This document shows positions 25,574 through 33,779 of a DNA stretch of 64,000 nt, one piece after another. Both the position numbers and the translations under genes were made by a program. The stretch's first letter is position 1, and the number at the start of each line of letters is the position of its first letter. Under the pieces are notes generated by a model. That model was given only the letters and a program-made list of their open reading frames with translations. It ran no database searches and had not been told where the DNA came from. The stretch is from Larkinella punicea (GTDB taxonomy: Bacteria; Bacteroidota; Bacteroidia; Cytophagales; Spirosomataceae), in NCBI RefSeq assembly GCF_003334855.1, contig NZ_QOWE01000010.1, forward strand, positions 186,001 through 250,000. Reading direction: 5' to 3'.

Positions 25574-27715
25574 ATGTCTTCACAACTCAACCATAACCGC
25601 CGGAATTTTCTAAAAATTGCCGCAGCAACCGGAGGAGGTCTCTTGCTGGGCTTCAACTGGACTGATTCCGAAGCCGCCGTTTCCGGCGCTCCTCTCAAAG
25701 GCGTGGCCGCTCCGGCCATCGATTTCAATAGTTATCTGTCCATCAATCCGCAGGGCGTCATCACCATTTTGTCGCCCAATCCGGAAGTGGGCCAGGGCAT
25801 TAAAACCGCCTTCCCGATCATCGTGGCGGAGGAACTGGATGCCGACTGGAAGAACGTCGTCGTGGAACAGGCTCCACTCGATACCCAGAAATTTGAACGG
25901 CAGGTCGCCGGGGGCAGCGGTTCCATTCCGCACTCCTGGAAACGGCTGCGCGTGGCCGGTGCCACCGCCCGGCACATGCTGCTGGAGGCTGCCGCCAAAC
26001 GCTGGAATGTGTCGGCATCGGACTGCACCACCAGCAAAGGGTTCGTGCTCCATGCCGCCAGCAAACGCAAACTGAGCTACGGCGAGTTAGCCACCGAGGC
26101 TTCAAAAATGCCGGTTCCGACGGATGTAAAACTCAAAGAAATCAAAGACTTCAAGCTGATCGGGCAAACGATCAAAAACGTCGATAATCCCGGTATTCTG
26201 ACCGGAAAACCGCTGTTCGGGCTGGATTTCCACCGCGAAGGCATGTTGATCGGCATGTTGCAACGCCCGGCTTTTGGCTATAAACTGAAGTCGGTCGATT
26301 CGGCAGCGGCCAAAGCCATGCCTGGTATAGTCAACGTCGTGACGATCAACAACAGCGTGGCCGTCGTCGGCAAATCGACCTGGCAGGTCAAGAAGGCCAA
26401 AGATGCGCTAAAGATCGAATGGGAAAAAGATGGCAATCTGGAAAGCACCTCGGACCACAACCGGATTTTCAAAGAAATGCTGGACAGCCCGACTACGACC
26501 GTTCGGCGGAAAGACGGCGATGTCGAAACCGCTTTTAAAAATGCCGCCAAAGTGATCAAAGCCGAATACCAGTGTCCGTTCCTGCCGCACAGTCCGCTGG
26601 AACCGATGAACTTCTTCGCCCACGTCAAAGCCGACAGCGCGGAGTTGGTGGGACCGAGCCAGACGCCGGAAGCTGCCCGTAATCAGACAGCGAAACTGCT
26701 GGGTTTACCGCCCGAAAAAGTAAGCGTGCAACTGACCCGCATGGGGGGCGGTTTTGGTCGACGGCTCAACACCGACTACGCCATCGAAGCCGTTCAGGTT
26801 TCCAAAGCCGTCAATGCACCGGTGAAAGTGATGTGGACCCGCGAAGACGACATGACCGGCGGCATTTATCGCCCGGCGGTTCGCTATCGCTTCGAAGCGG
26901 CCCTGGATGCGCAGAACAACCTGATTGGCTATAAATTGCGGGGCGCCAGCATCAATGCCGGCAACGCCACCCGCGAAGACAACTTCCCGTCGGGCGCCGT
27001 TGAAAACCTGCTGATCGACAGCATCGACCACAAATCGCCCATTACGACCGGCCCCTGGCGCGCGCCGATCACCAACTTCCTGGCGTTTGCCGAACAGGCT
27101 TTTCTGGACGAAGTGGCCCAGGCCGCCGACAAAGATCCGGTGCAGTTCCGACTCGAATTACTGGACAAAGCCAAGCAAAAACCAACGGGTAAAGTCACCT
27201 ATGATGTCGACCGCATGAAGGGTGTGATTCAACTGGCGGTTGAAAAATCGGGCTGGGGTAAAAAGAAAGGCGTTTCGCAGGGATTCAGCGTTTATTTTTC
27301 CCACCGTTCCTACGTAGCCCAGATTGGCGAAGTGGTGGTTGAAAAAGGCAAACCGGTTTTGAAAAAAGTGTATTCGGCCGCCGACTGTGGCATCGTGATC
27401 AACCAGAGCGGAGCACAGCAGCAGGTTCGCGGTTGCGTCGTCGACGGCATTGGTCACGCCATGTACGGCAACATGACGTTCAAAGACGGCATTCCGGATC
27501 AGAAGAATTTCAACGATTACAAGCTGATTCGAATGAACGAAATCCCGGAGATTGACGTCCATTTTGTTCAGAATGAGATCGATCCGACCGGTTTGGGCGA
27601 ACCCTCACTCCCACCGGCGGGCGCTGCCGTGGCCAACGCCATTTTCAAAGCCACCGGCAAACGATTGTATAACCAGCCTTTTGTAGAAACGGAGGTTTTT
27701 AAAGGCGTTTCGTAA
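25574..27715 (+). CDS. Molybdopterin-binding large subunit, IorB-like xanthine dehydrogenase family
   Basis: 713 residues. The N-terminal 'NRRNFLKIAAATGGGLLLGF' is a Tat signal. Conserved blocks include 'NPEVGQGIKTAFPIIVAEELDADW', 'TRMGGGFGRR' and 'GPWRAPITNFLAFAEQAFLDE'. The end, 'PTGLGEPSLPPAGAAVANAIF', carries the catalytic Glu (GLGEP) typical of the family. Only one pterin-binding copy is present, as in IorB. It would oxidise an aldehyde or N-heterocycle in the periplasm, with electrons leaving through the upstream 2Fe-2S subunit. A strong hairpin follows the stop codon. Confidence 0.94.
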   Translation: MSSQLNHNRRNFLKIAAATGGGLLLGFNWTDSEAAVSGAPLKGVAAPAIDFNSYLSINPQGVITILSPNPEVGQGIKTAFPIIVAEELDADWKNVVVEQAPLDTQKFERQVAGGSGSIPHSWKRLRVAGATARHMLLEAAAKRWNVSASDCTTSKGFVLHAASKRKLSYGELATEASKMPVPTDVKLKEIKDFKLIGQTIKNVDNPGILTGKPLFGLDFHREGMLIGMLQRPAFGYKLKSVDSAAAKAMPGIVNVVTINNSVAVVGKSTWQVKKAKDALKIEWEKDGNLESTSDHNRIFKEMLDSPTTTVRRKDGDVETAFKNAAKVIKAEYQCPFLPHSPLEPMNFFAHVKADSAELVGPSQTPEAARNQTAKLLGLPPEKVSVQLTRMGGGFGRRLNTDYAIEAVQVSKAVNAPVKVMWTREDDMTGGIYRPAVRYRFEAALDAQNNLIGYKLRGASINAGNATREDNFPSGAVENLLIDSIDHKSPITTGPWRAPITNFLAFAEQAFLDEVAQAADKDPVQFRLELLDKAKQKPTGKVTYDVDRMKGVIQLAVEKSGWGKKKGVSQGFSVYFSHRSYVAQIGEVVVEKGKPVLKKVYSAADCGIVINQSGAQQQVRGCVVDGIGHAMYGNMTFKDGIPDQKNFNDYKLIRMNEIPEIDVHFVQNEIDPTGLGEPSLPPAGAAVANAIFKATGKRLYNQPFVETEVFKGVS

Positions 27716-27723
27716 TTGACTTG

Positions 27724-27763
27724 TGCTGATCGTGCGGACCGTTCCCGATCCGCACGATCAGCA
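27724..27763 (+). terminator. Hairpin after the molybdenum hydroxylase operon
   Basis: A perfect 15-bp stem (27724-27738 with 27749-27763) and 10-base loop begin 9 bases after the stop codon. There is no T-run behind it. It is likely a transcript end or stabiliser and lies in the leader region of the next gene. Confidence 0.6.
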
Positions 27764-27806
27764 AATACCGTATTCTTTCCCCTTTATTGCTTACTCAACG
27801 ACCCGA

Positions 27807-28589
27807 ATGCAAACCACAATGGGGGTAAAACGTGCCAGTTGGTACTTGATTGCTACTTTATTTATCCTGAGCTGGCAAGCCTGTACGACCAAAGAAAATG
27901 CCCAGCCCGACACCAGTTCCACCACGGATTTTCTCTACCAATACTCCATCATCAATGCGCTGCTGGCGGGCGTTTTCGACGGCAACCTGACATTCGGCGA
28001 GTTGAAAAAACACGGCGATTTTGGCGTCGGCACCTTCAACCGGGTGGATGGTGAACTGGTGATCAATGAGGGGAAACGGTACCGGATTCGCTCCAACGGC
28101 AGCGTTTCCGAGGTGGCCGACCGCGACAGTACGTCGCTGGCGTTCGTGAAGTTTTTCAAAGCCGACTCCAGTTTTACCGTCCAAACCGCCGGGATGACCC
28201 TGCAGCAGCTTCAAAAAAAGATCGCGGCAGCCCTGCCCGTCAACGAAATTTACGCCATCCGCATCAAGGGCACTTTTTCGAAAATGACCACCCGCGCACC
28301 CGCCCCTGCCCAAAAACCGTATCCGACTTTAAACGACCATCTGGCCCGCACGCAGGTGATTTTCAACCTGACGAATACCACCGGTGTTGCGGTCGGCTTT
28401 CTGGTGCCGACGTATATGGAAAAAGTAAACGTCCCCGGTTTTCACTTTCATTATTTAGCTGATGACCTCAAATCGGGCGGCCATGTATACGATTTTACGG
28501 CCACCCAGGTTACGGTCGAAATCGACCGAACCAAAGGCTATTATGTAGAACTGAACACCCATTCCGACTTCGGGAAAGTGACGTTATAG
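27807..28589 (+). CDS. budA: Acetolactate decarboxylase, lipoprotein form (copy 1)
   Basis: 260 residues from the ATG at 27807; a GTG reading from 27723 would run through the hairpin and was rejected. The N-terminus is a lipoprotein-like signal ('LIATLFILSWQAC', Cys26). The enzyme body is the acetolactate decarboxylase fold: 'FLYQYSIINALLAGVFDGNLTF', 'HGDFGVGTFNRVDGELV' and 'VPGFHFHYLADDLKSGGHVYDF'. The His-x-His plus His 11 residues later (213, 215, 226) reproduces the zinc-ligand spacing of the characterised Bacillus enzyme. Known members turn acetolactate into acetoin in the cytosol, so export is unusual. A close paralog is at 58069-58890. Confidence 0.88.
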   Translation: MQTTMGVKRASWYLIATLFILSWQACTTKENAQPDTSSTTDFLYQYSIINALLAGVFDGNLTFGELKKHGDFGVGTFNRVDGELVINEGKRYRIRSNGSVSEVADRDSTSLAFVKFFKADSSFTVQTAGMTLQQLQKKIAAALPVNEIYAIRIKGTFSKMTTRAPAPAQKPYPTLNDHLARTQVIFNLTNTTGVAVGFLVPTYMEKVNVPGFHFHYLADDLKSGGHVYDFTATQVTVEIDRTKGYYVELNTHSDFGKVTL

Positions 28590-28591
28590 GC

Positions 28592-28641
28592 TAATCAAGA
28601 TTTGCAATCTTGATTACTTCTGTCGCGGATTTGCAATCCGT
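28592..28641. repeat. Two short palindromes with TTTGCAA centres
   Basis: TAATCAAGATT-TGC-AATCTTGATTA (28592-28616) is a perfect 11-bp stem. It is followed by GCGGATT-TGC-AATCCGT (28625-28641). The shared ATTTGCAAT centre with different arms echoes the pattern of the larger palindromes. The remaining bases up to 28779 show no gene. Confidence 0.6.
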
Positions 28642-28779
28642 ACCGAAAGAAACTATGCGGATTATAATCAGACGCCTGGTCTCGATTAGTGCCATCCGAT
28701 TCCAATTAAAACAATTCATCTTCCCGACTGTTTTTCACTTCTGGACAAGACCGTTTTTGTTCGTAATGAATTACCTGGA

Positions 28780-29301
28780 ATGAGCAGTGCCTTCTTAAAA
28801 AACGAAACCGCCGATGCGCCGGTTGTGATCCCCGCAAGGGCACCGCTACCACCCGGCGTAACCAATTATGTAACACCACGAGGACTGGCGCTGCTGCGTG
28901 ATGAAATGATCGAACTGGAAACGGAACACGCTCACTTACAAGCCAGTGAGGTACCCGATGGAAACGAACGCAGTCGTCAACTGGCTTTGCTAAACGGGCA
29001 AATCAGCAACCTGAACCAGCGGATTTCCAGTGCCCGCGTAGTGGATTCGCATCCTCAGGACGAGGTTCGGTTTGGTGCTACCGTCGTCTTGAAAACTCAA
29101 AAGGGAAAATCGGCCGGTTCCGAACGCCGGTTTACCATTGTTGGCGTCGATGAGGCCGATGCGTCGCTGGGATTTATCGCTTTTACGGCTCCCATTGCCC
29201 GGGCCATTCAGGGGAAACGGGTAGGCGATGCGGTTCCCCTGCGAACCTTGCAAGGAGAAGAAATTCTGGAAATTACGGCGATCCGGTATGAAATGGAATA
29301 G
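28780..29301 (+). CDS. GreA/GreB-family elongation factor-like protein with short coiled coil
   Basis: 173 residues. The C-terminal FKBP-like domain is clear ('VRFGATVVLKTQ', 'RRFTIVGVDEADASLGFIAFTAPIARAIQGKRVGDAVPL', 'ILEITAIRYEME'). The N-terminal part ('TPRGLALLRDEMIELETEH ... LNQRISSARVVD') is the Gre coiled coil, but each helix is about 5-6 residues shorter than in E. coli GreA. An acidic D-x-x-E pair ('PDGNE') sits at the tip where GreA has D41/E44, without the usual 'LxENAEY' context. Gre factors enter the RNA polymerase secondary channel to stimulate transcript cleavage; a shorter coil might instead inhibit, or act as Rnk does. Confidence 0.85.
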   Translation: MSSAFLKNETADAPVVIPARAPLPPGVTNYVTPRGLALLRDEMIELETEHAHLQASEVPDGNERSRQLALLNGQISNLNQRISSARVVDSHPQDEVRFGATVVLKTQKGKSAGSERRFTIVGVDEADASLGFIAFTAPIARAIQGKRVGDAVPLRTLQGEEILEITAIRYEME

Positions 29302-29318
29302 AAAAGAACCGGCATAAA

Positions 29319-29344
29319 TTGCGGTTTGACGCAAACAACCGCAA
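29319..29344 (+). terminator. Small hairpin after the Gre-like gene
   Basis: TTGCGGTT (29319-29326) pairs with AACCGCAA (29337-29344), 17 bases after the stop. It has no T-run and is weak evidence for a terminator. Confidence 0.3.
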
Positions 29345-29397
29345 ATAAACCGTAGTTTGTATTCATAAGGTTCTTTGCTTACGGCCTTCCCTCTTGA

Positions 29398-30783
29398 ATG
29401 ACTATACGGTTTCTTTTTCGCCTGACCCTCGGCCTGGCCCTCCTTCTTACGTTGACGCGGTGCCAGAAGACCGCCCCTCAACCACCCAAAGCCGAAGGCT
29501 TTGACCCCGCCATTCCCGGCGACACGTCTTATCTGGCCGGCCCAATCACATTTACACTGAAGGAATTACAGGAAAAAATTAACCAGGAACTTGATCCCGT
29601 GCTGGTTGGTAAAGGCTCGTCGAGTGGAAAGCCGGGCGGTATTTTCCCGTTTAAGGTCGTTCGCTCAGGGCCGGTTCACATTCAGTATGTCAACAACCAG
29701 GTGAAGTTTTCGGCCCCTTTGGGACTGTATATCAACTCGCCTTTCAGCGCCGGCAAAACCTCCGAACAGCGGCCGTTCTGCTCGCTACAGGTCAACTTTC
29801 AAAGTTCGCTGACGGTGACGCCGAACTGGCGGCTGGCCAGCAAGGTGCAATTCACGAATTATGAATGGATTGTCGAACCTGAGATCCGGTTTCTGGGCAA
29901 AGACATTTCGCTGACCAATTTTGCCAAAAAACTTCTTGACAAACACCAGTCGGCCATAGAATCGGCCATCGATACGGCGGTTTACAAAGAACTTCGGCTC
30001 GACCGGATGGTAATGCCGATCTGGCAGAGCATTCAGGAACCGCTGCTGATCGACCGCTCTTTTGGCCTCTGGCTGTTGCCTAAACCGCTCGGTGTCGAGG
30101 CCAGTCCCATCGACGGCGATTCAGTCAAAATAACCACCCATCTGCGGATTGCTTTTGCCACCAAAACCGTGTTACAACCCGAAAAACCGGATCATTCGGA
30201 AGTTAAATTGCCGCTTTTGCAGAAACGGGACCAGGTTTCTCAAGTCTCGGACCTGCGGCTGCTGAGTGTGATTCCGTATGCCGACATCAACCGGATGCTG
30301 GCCCGCACTTTGGCTAAAGAGAAAAAGAAGCTGCTGCTGGGCGCGCTGACCATCCAGAAAGCCTCGGTGTATGGCGGTCAACGTTCGTTGATTGTCAAAA
30401 CCGAGGTCAGTGGGCTGCTCAACGGAACGCTTTACCTGAAAGGCCGCCCCACGTTTGATACGCTGTCTAACACGCTCCGTATAAAAAACCTGGACTTCGA
30501 CGCCGGAACCGTCCGTGAACTCTCCAAATTTTCAAACTCTCTCGTCCACAACGGCCTCATCAAAGTGTTGGAAAGTTTTCTGACGATTTCGCTGGGCGGT
30601 GAAATCGAAAAGCTCCCGCAAACCATCAGCGAGTCGTTTAAAAAAGGAGAAACCGGCAAAAAAACCGATCTCGGCATCCAGGCTTTCCGGTTTACCCCCC
30701 AGAAAATCGCGATCCGGCCCGACGGGATTCAGGCCCTGATCCATGTCCAATCGAAGGTGGCGGTTCGGGTCAAGCAGTTGTGA
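29398..30783 (+). CDS. DUF4403 family lipoprotein
   Basis: 461 residues with lipobox 'LLTLTRC' (Cys about 18). The body matches DUF4403: 'GPITFTLKELQEKINQEL', 'VHIQYVNNQVKFSAPLGLYI', 'PIWQSIQEPLLI', 'LWLLPKPLGVEASPIDGDSVKITTHLRI' and a C-terminal repeat of the same fold. DUF4403 proteins are distant relatives of the TULIP lipid-binding superfamily and are thought to bind lipids at the outer membrane, but no function is established. The next gene is convergent, with stops only a few bases apart. Confidence 0.82.
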   Translation: MTIRFLFRLTLGLALLLTLTRCQKTAPQPPKAEGFDPAIPGDTSYLAGPITFTLKELQEKINQELDPVLVGKGSSSGKPGGIFPFKVVRSGPVHIQYVNNQVKFSAPLGLYINSPFSAGKTSEQRPFCSLQVNFQSSLTVTPNWRLASKVQFTNYEWIVEPEIRFLGKDISLTNFAKKLLDKHQSAIESAIDTAVYKELRLDRMVMPIWQSIQEPLLIDRSFGLWLLPKPLGVEASPIDGDSVKITTHLRIAFATKTVLQPEKPDHSEVKLPLLQKRDQVSQVSDLRLLSVIPYADINRMLARTLAKEKKKLLLGALTIQKASVYGGQRSLIVKTEVSGLLNGTLYLKGRPTFDTLSNTLRIKNLDFDAGTVRELSKFSNSLVHNGLIKVLESFLTISLGGEIEKLPQTISESFKKGETGKKTDLGIQAFRFTPQKIAIRPDGIQALIHVQSKVAVRVKQL

Positions 30784-30787
30784 CGGT

Positions 30788-31657
30788 TTACTGAAAACTC
30801 TGGTTAATGAACTGCAGCGCATCCGGCAAACCCGTGCGCCAGTATTCCCAGGTATGACCACCATTCCGAACCCGGTATTCGTGCGGAATGTTCACATCCC
30901 GCATCAGGCTATGCAATTCGGAATTACCCCGGTAGAGCAGTAAATCATCATCTCCGCAATCGAGGTAAAACCGGACGGCTTTCTTCTGCGCTTCCGGCAT
31001 TTTCTGTACCAGATACAGAATACTGTTCTGATTCCAGAAATCGGTGATGCGGTTTTCGTCTGCTTTTAACTCGCCCATCGTGGATCGGTACCGGCGCAAA
31101 TATTCCTGATGCGGCATTTCCTTGATCTGCTGATCGGTCCGAACGCCCGAGCTCAGGGCCGCACAGGAACCGAACAAATCGGGATGGTGAATCGCATACA
31201 GGAGCGAACCAAAACCGCCCATCGACAAACCCGCCACCGCCCGAAACCGTTTCTCGGTCCGGCATCGGTACGTTTTTTCAATAAAAGGAATCAATTCTTT
31301 CATGAAGTAATCTTCATACTGGTATTTCCCGGCAACGTTGTTCATGTAGAACGTCATCTCGGCATCCGGCATCACCACAATCACCGGCGAGATTCGACCT
31401 TCTTTAATCTCTTTATCGACAATGGCTTGCATATTTCCCGACTGGAGCCAGGCTGTCTGATCGTCGCCCCCGCCGTGGAGCAGATACAAAACCGGGTAGG
31501 CCCTCTGGGAAGTTTCGTAACCGGGTGGCAGGTATAGCGCAAACTTCTTGTCTTTTTTCAGGAGAGAGCTTTTGATCGTCAGATCATCGAAAACCCGGCT
31601 CTCCTGGGCATAACCGGACCAGGAAACCAACAGGCAAATCAACCAGAGAAACCGCAT
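30788..31657 (-). CDS. Secreted esterase (esterase D / enterochelin-esterase-like)
   Basis: 289 residues with a signal peptide (LWLICLLVSWSGYAQ). The alpha/beta-hydrolase core is 'YPVLYLLHGGGDDQTAWLQ', 'VIVVMPDAEMTFYMNN' and 'FRAVAGLSMGGFGSLLYA', with the nucleophile Ser in GLSMGG. 'LDCGDDDLLLYRGN' probably carries the Asp, and 'NGGHTWEYWRTGLPDAL' the catalytic His. This PF00756 group includes feruloyl and acetyl esterases of xylan degraders and enterochelin esterases. Given the xylan locus 8 kb away, feruloyl or acetyl esterase activity is a reasonable guess. Confidence 0.85.
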   Translation of the reverse strand: MRFLWLICLLVSWSGYAQESRVFDDLTIKSSLLKKDKKFALYLPPGYETSQRAYPVLYLLHGGGDDQTAWLQSGNMQAIVDKEIKEGRISPVIVVMPDAEMTFYMNNVAGKYQYEDYFMKELIPFIEKTYRCRTEKRFRAVAGLSMGGFGSLLYAIHHPDLFGSCAALSSGVRTDQQIKEMPHQEYLRRYRSTMGELKADENRITDFWNQNSILYLVQKMPEAQKKAVRFYLDCGDDDLLLYRGNSELHSLMRDVNIPHEYRVRNGGHTWEYWRTGLPDALQFINQSFQ

Positions 31658-31782
31658 GGAAAGTGAAACGTTAAAGATTGGAACCGGTCGTACAGGCCGT
31701 TAAAATTGGGGCAAGGTAACGGTTTTCTGACTTTCTTCCTTATCTTACTTCCCGTTCATCGCTCAATCAATCGAATACAATC

Positions 31783-33657
31783 ATGAAACGTCTTTACTGG
31801 ATTCTGCTGGCCTTGCTGCCAGTGTTCGCTCACGCCCAAACGCCCGACTCTACCTGGTTCCGAAACCACTACACCAAACAGGAAATTTACATTCCGATGC
31901 GGGACGGAACGAAGCTTTTCACCTCCATTTACGAACCCAAAGACAAGTCGGAAAAACACCCGATTCTGATGTCCCGAACGCCCTATTCCTGCGCTCCCTA
32001 CGGCGACAAGGCATACCGAAATTTCTACTCCAATCACTACAAAGAATATCTGAAAGAAGGCTACATCCTGGTGGTGCAGGACGTGCGCGGTCGCTGGATG
32101 AGCGAGGGCGTTTTCGAGGATATTCGTCCGTATAATCCGACCAAAACCGCCAAAACGGATGTCGATGAAGCCAGCGACACGTACGACACCATCGACTGGC
32201 TGGTGAAAAATCTGCCCAACAACAACGAAAAAGTGGGCGTGTTCGGCATTTCGTACCCCGGTTTTTATTCGACCATGGCGGCTCTGAGCAAACACCCGGC
32301 CCTGAAAGCCGTCAGCCCGCAAGCCCCGGTGACCGAGTGGTTTAAGGGAGACGATTTCCACCACAACGGCGCCTTGATGCTCATGGATGCGTTCAATTTC
32401 TACATCCGGCGCGGTTTTGGAGCGCCCCGACCCAAGCCCACCACCGTGGGTCCCAAAGGCTTCTCGCCCCCGACCAAAGACAGCTACGATTTTTTTCTGC
32501 GCACCGGAGCCATTCCGAACTTCACGAAGTATGCCGGTGACAGCATCCGTTTCTGGAAGGACCTCACGCAACATCCGAATTACGACGCCTTCTGGAAGAG
32601 CCGCAACGTTGGCAACTTCGTCGGTGACATTGCCCCCGGTATTGCCACACTGATCGTCGGCGGTTTGTTCGACGCGGAAGACTGCTACGGTGCCTGGGCC
32701 ACGTATACCGACATTGAAAAAAAAGCCAAAAATAACAACAAAATCATCATGGGCCCCTGGTTTCACGGGCAGTGGGCCGGGCGCGGCAGCGATGGTTCTT
32801 CGCTGGGCAACGTGCAGTTTGGCAGCCCCACCAGCGAATGGTATGCCAGCAAAATGGAAGTTCCGTTTTTCAATTTTCATCTGAAAGGCAAAGGGAATAT
32901 CGACCAGATCAAGGAAGCCAACATTTTTTTTACCGGCGAAAACCAGTGGCATCAGTTCGACAAATGGCCCCCGGTCAGCACCACCGAAACCGCCCTTTAC
33001 CTGCAACCCAACGGCGCGTTGAACTTTACCAAACCGACCACCGCCACGCCCTCGTTTACGGCTTACGTGAGTGATCCGGCCAAACCCGTTCCGTATACGG
33101 ACGGCGTCATCGTCAACCGGACGCGCGAATACATGACGGACGACCAGCGGTTTGCGGCTACCCGCCCGGACGTGCTGGTTTTCGAAACCGATGATCTGAA
33201 AGAAGATCTGACGCTGGCCGGGCCGCTCACCGCCGATTTGCAGGTAAGCATCAGCGGCACCGACGCCGATTTTGTGGTGAAGCTGATCGACGTTTTCCCG
33301 GACGATTTCGAGTACAGCAAAACCGATCAATACCTGATGAACGGCTACCAGATGCTGGTTCGGGGTGAGGTGATGCGGGGGCGTTTCCGCAACAGTTTCG
33401 AAAAACCGGTCGCTTTTGTACCGGATCAGGTTACCACCGTCAAGTATACCCTGCCGGATGTCGCCCATACGTTCAAGAAAGGACACCGGCTGATGGTGCA
33501 GATTCAAAGTAGCTGGTTCCCGCTGGTAGACCGGAATCCACAGAAATTCGTGGACATCTACCACGCCAAAGACGCTGATTTCCAGAAAGCAACGATCAAA
33601 ATTCACCACAGCGGAAAAGCCGCCAGCCGCATCGTGCTACCGGTTTCGAAGTTCTAA
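31783..33657 (+). CDS. CocE/NonD family hydrolase (X-Pro dipeptidyl-peptidase-like), secreted
   Basis: 624 residues with a signal peptide (LYWILLALLPVFAHAQ). The S15-type alpha/beta-hydrolase domain has 'IPMRDGTKLFTSIYEP', 'VVQDVRGRWMSEGVF' and 'GVFGISYPGFYSTMAA' (nucleophile Ser in GISYPG). 'GLFDAEDCYGAW' is the Asp region and 'GPWFHGQW' carries the His. The C-terminal jelly roll (about 390-620, 'LTADLQVSISGTDADFVVKLIDVFPDDF') is typical of CocE. Members cleave acyl esters, amides or proline dipeptides, and the substrate is not predictable. It has its own transcription unit, ending at a large palindrome. Confidence 0.9.
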   Translation: MKRLYWILLALLPVFAHAQTPDSTWFRNHYTKQEIYIPMRDGTKLFTSIYEPKDKSEKHPILMSRTPYSCAPYGDKAYRNFYSNHYKEYLKEGYILVVQDVRGRWMSEGVFEDIRPYNPTKTAKTDVDEASDTYDTIDWLVKNLPNNNEKVGVFGISYPGFYSTMAALSKHPALKAVSPQAPVTEWFKGDDFHHNGALMLMDAFNFYIRRGFGAPRPKPTTVGPKGFSPPTKDSYDFFLRTGAIPNFTKYAGDSIRFWKDLTQHPNYDAFWKSRNVGNFVGDIAPGIATLIVGGLFDAEDCYGAWATYTDIEKKAKNNNKIIMGPWFHGQWAGRGSDGSSLGNVQFGSPTSEWYASKMEVPFFNFHLKGKGNIDQIKEANIFFTGENQWHQFDKWPPVSTTETALYLQPNGALNFTKPTTATPSFTAYVSDPAKPVPYTDGVIVNRTREYMTDDQRFAATRPDVLVFETDDLKEDLTLAGPLTADLQVSISGTDADFVVKLIDVFPDDFEYSKTDQYLMNGYQMLVRGEVMRGRFRNSFEKPVAFVPDQVTTVKYTLPDVAHTFKKGHRLMVQIQSSWFPLVDRNPQKFVDIYHAKDADFQKATIKIHHSGKAASRIVLPVSKF

Positions 33658-33666
33658 ACACAGTAC

Positions 33667-33765
33667 TTTCGCTTTTTGCCCCTAAATCCCCTGAAGGGGA
33701 CTTGGACGCAGCTTAAACCGGATGCTAAAAGTCCCCTTCAGGGGATTTAGGGGCAAAAAGCGAAA
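33667..33765. repeat. GCCCCTAAATCCCC palindrome, copy 1 (perfect 36-bp arms)
   Basis: 33667-33702 and 33730-33765 are exact reverse complements, with a 27-base loop. The core is GCCCCTAAATCCCCTGAAGG; the outer arm here is TTTCGCTTTT / AAAAGCGAAA. It sits 9 bases after the CocE stop and 14 bases before the MtfA-like start. Copies 2 and 3 are at 46601-46692 and 59590-59698. Confidence 0.9.
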
Positions 33766-33779
33766 ATCTGATCGTAAAA

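Noticed and set aside
27723-27806. GTG start at 27723 for acetolactate decarboxylase copy 1
   Set aside because: It would translate the perfect hairpin after the hydroxylase operon and put 28 extra residues before the lipoprotein signal. The ATG at 27807 fits better.
31756-33609. 617-residue open frame opposite the CocE-type hydrolase gene
   Set aside because: It is an antisense shadow of a GC-rich gene: rich in His, Val, Gly and Arg with no recognisable motif, while the plus strand encodes a complete enzyme.
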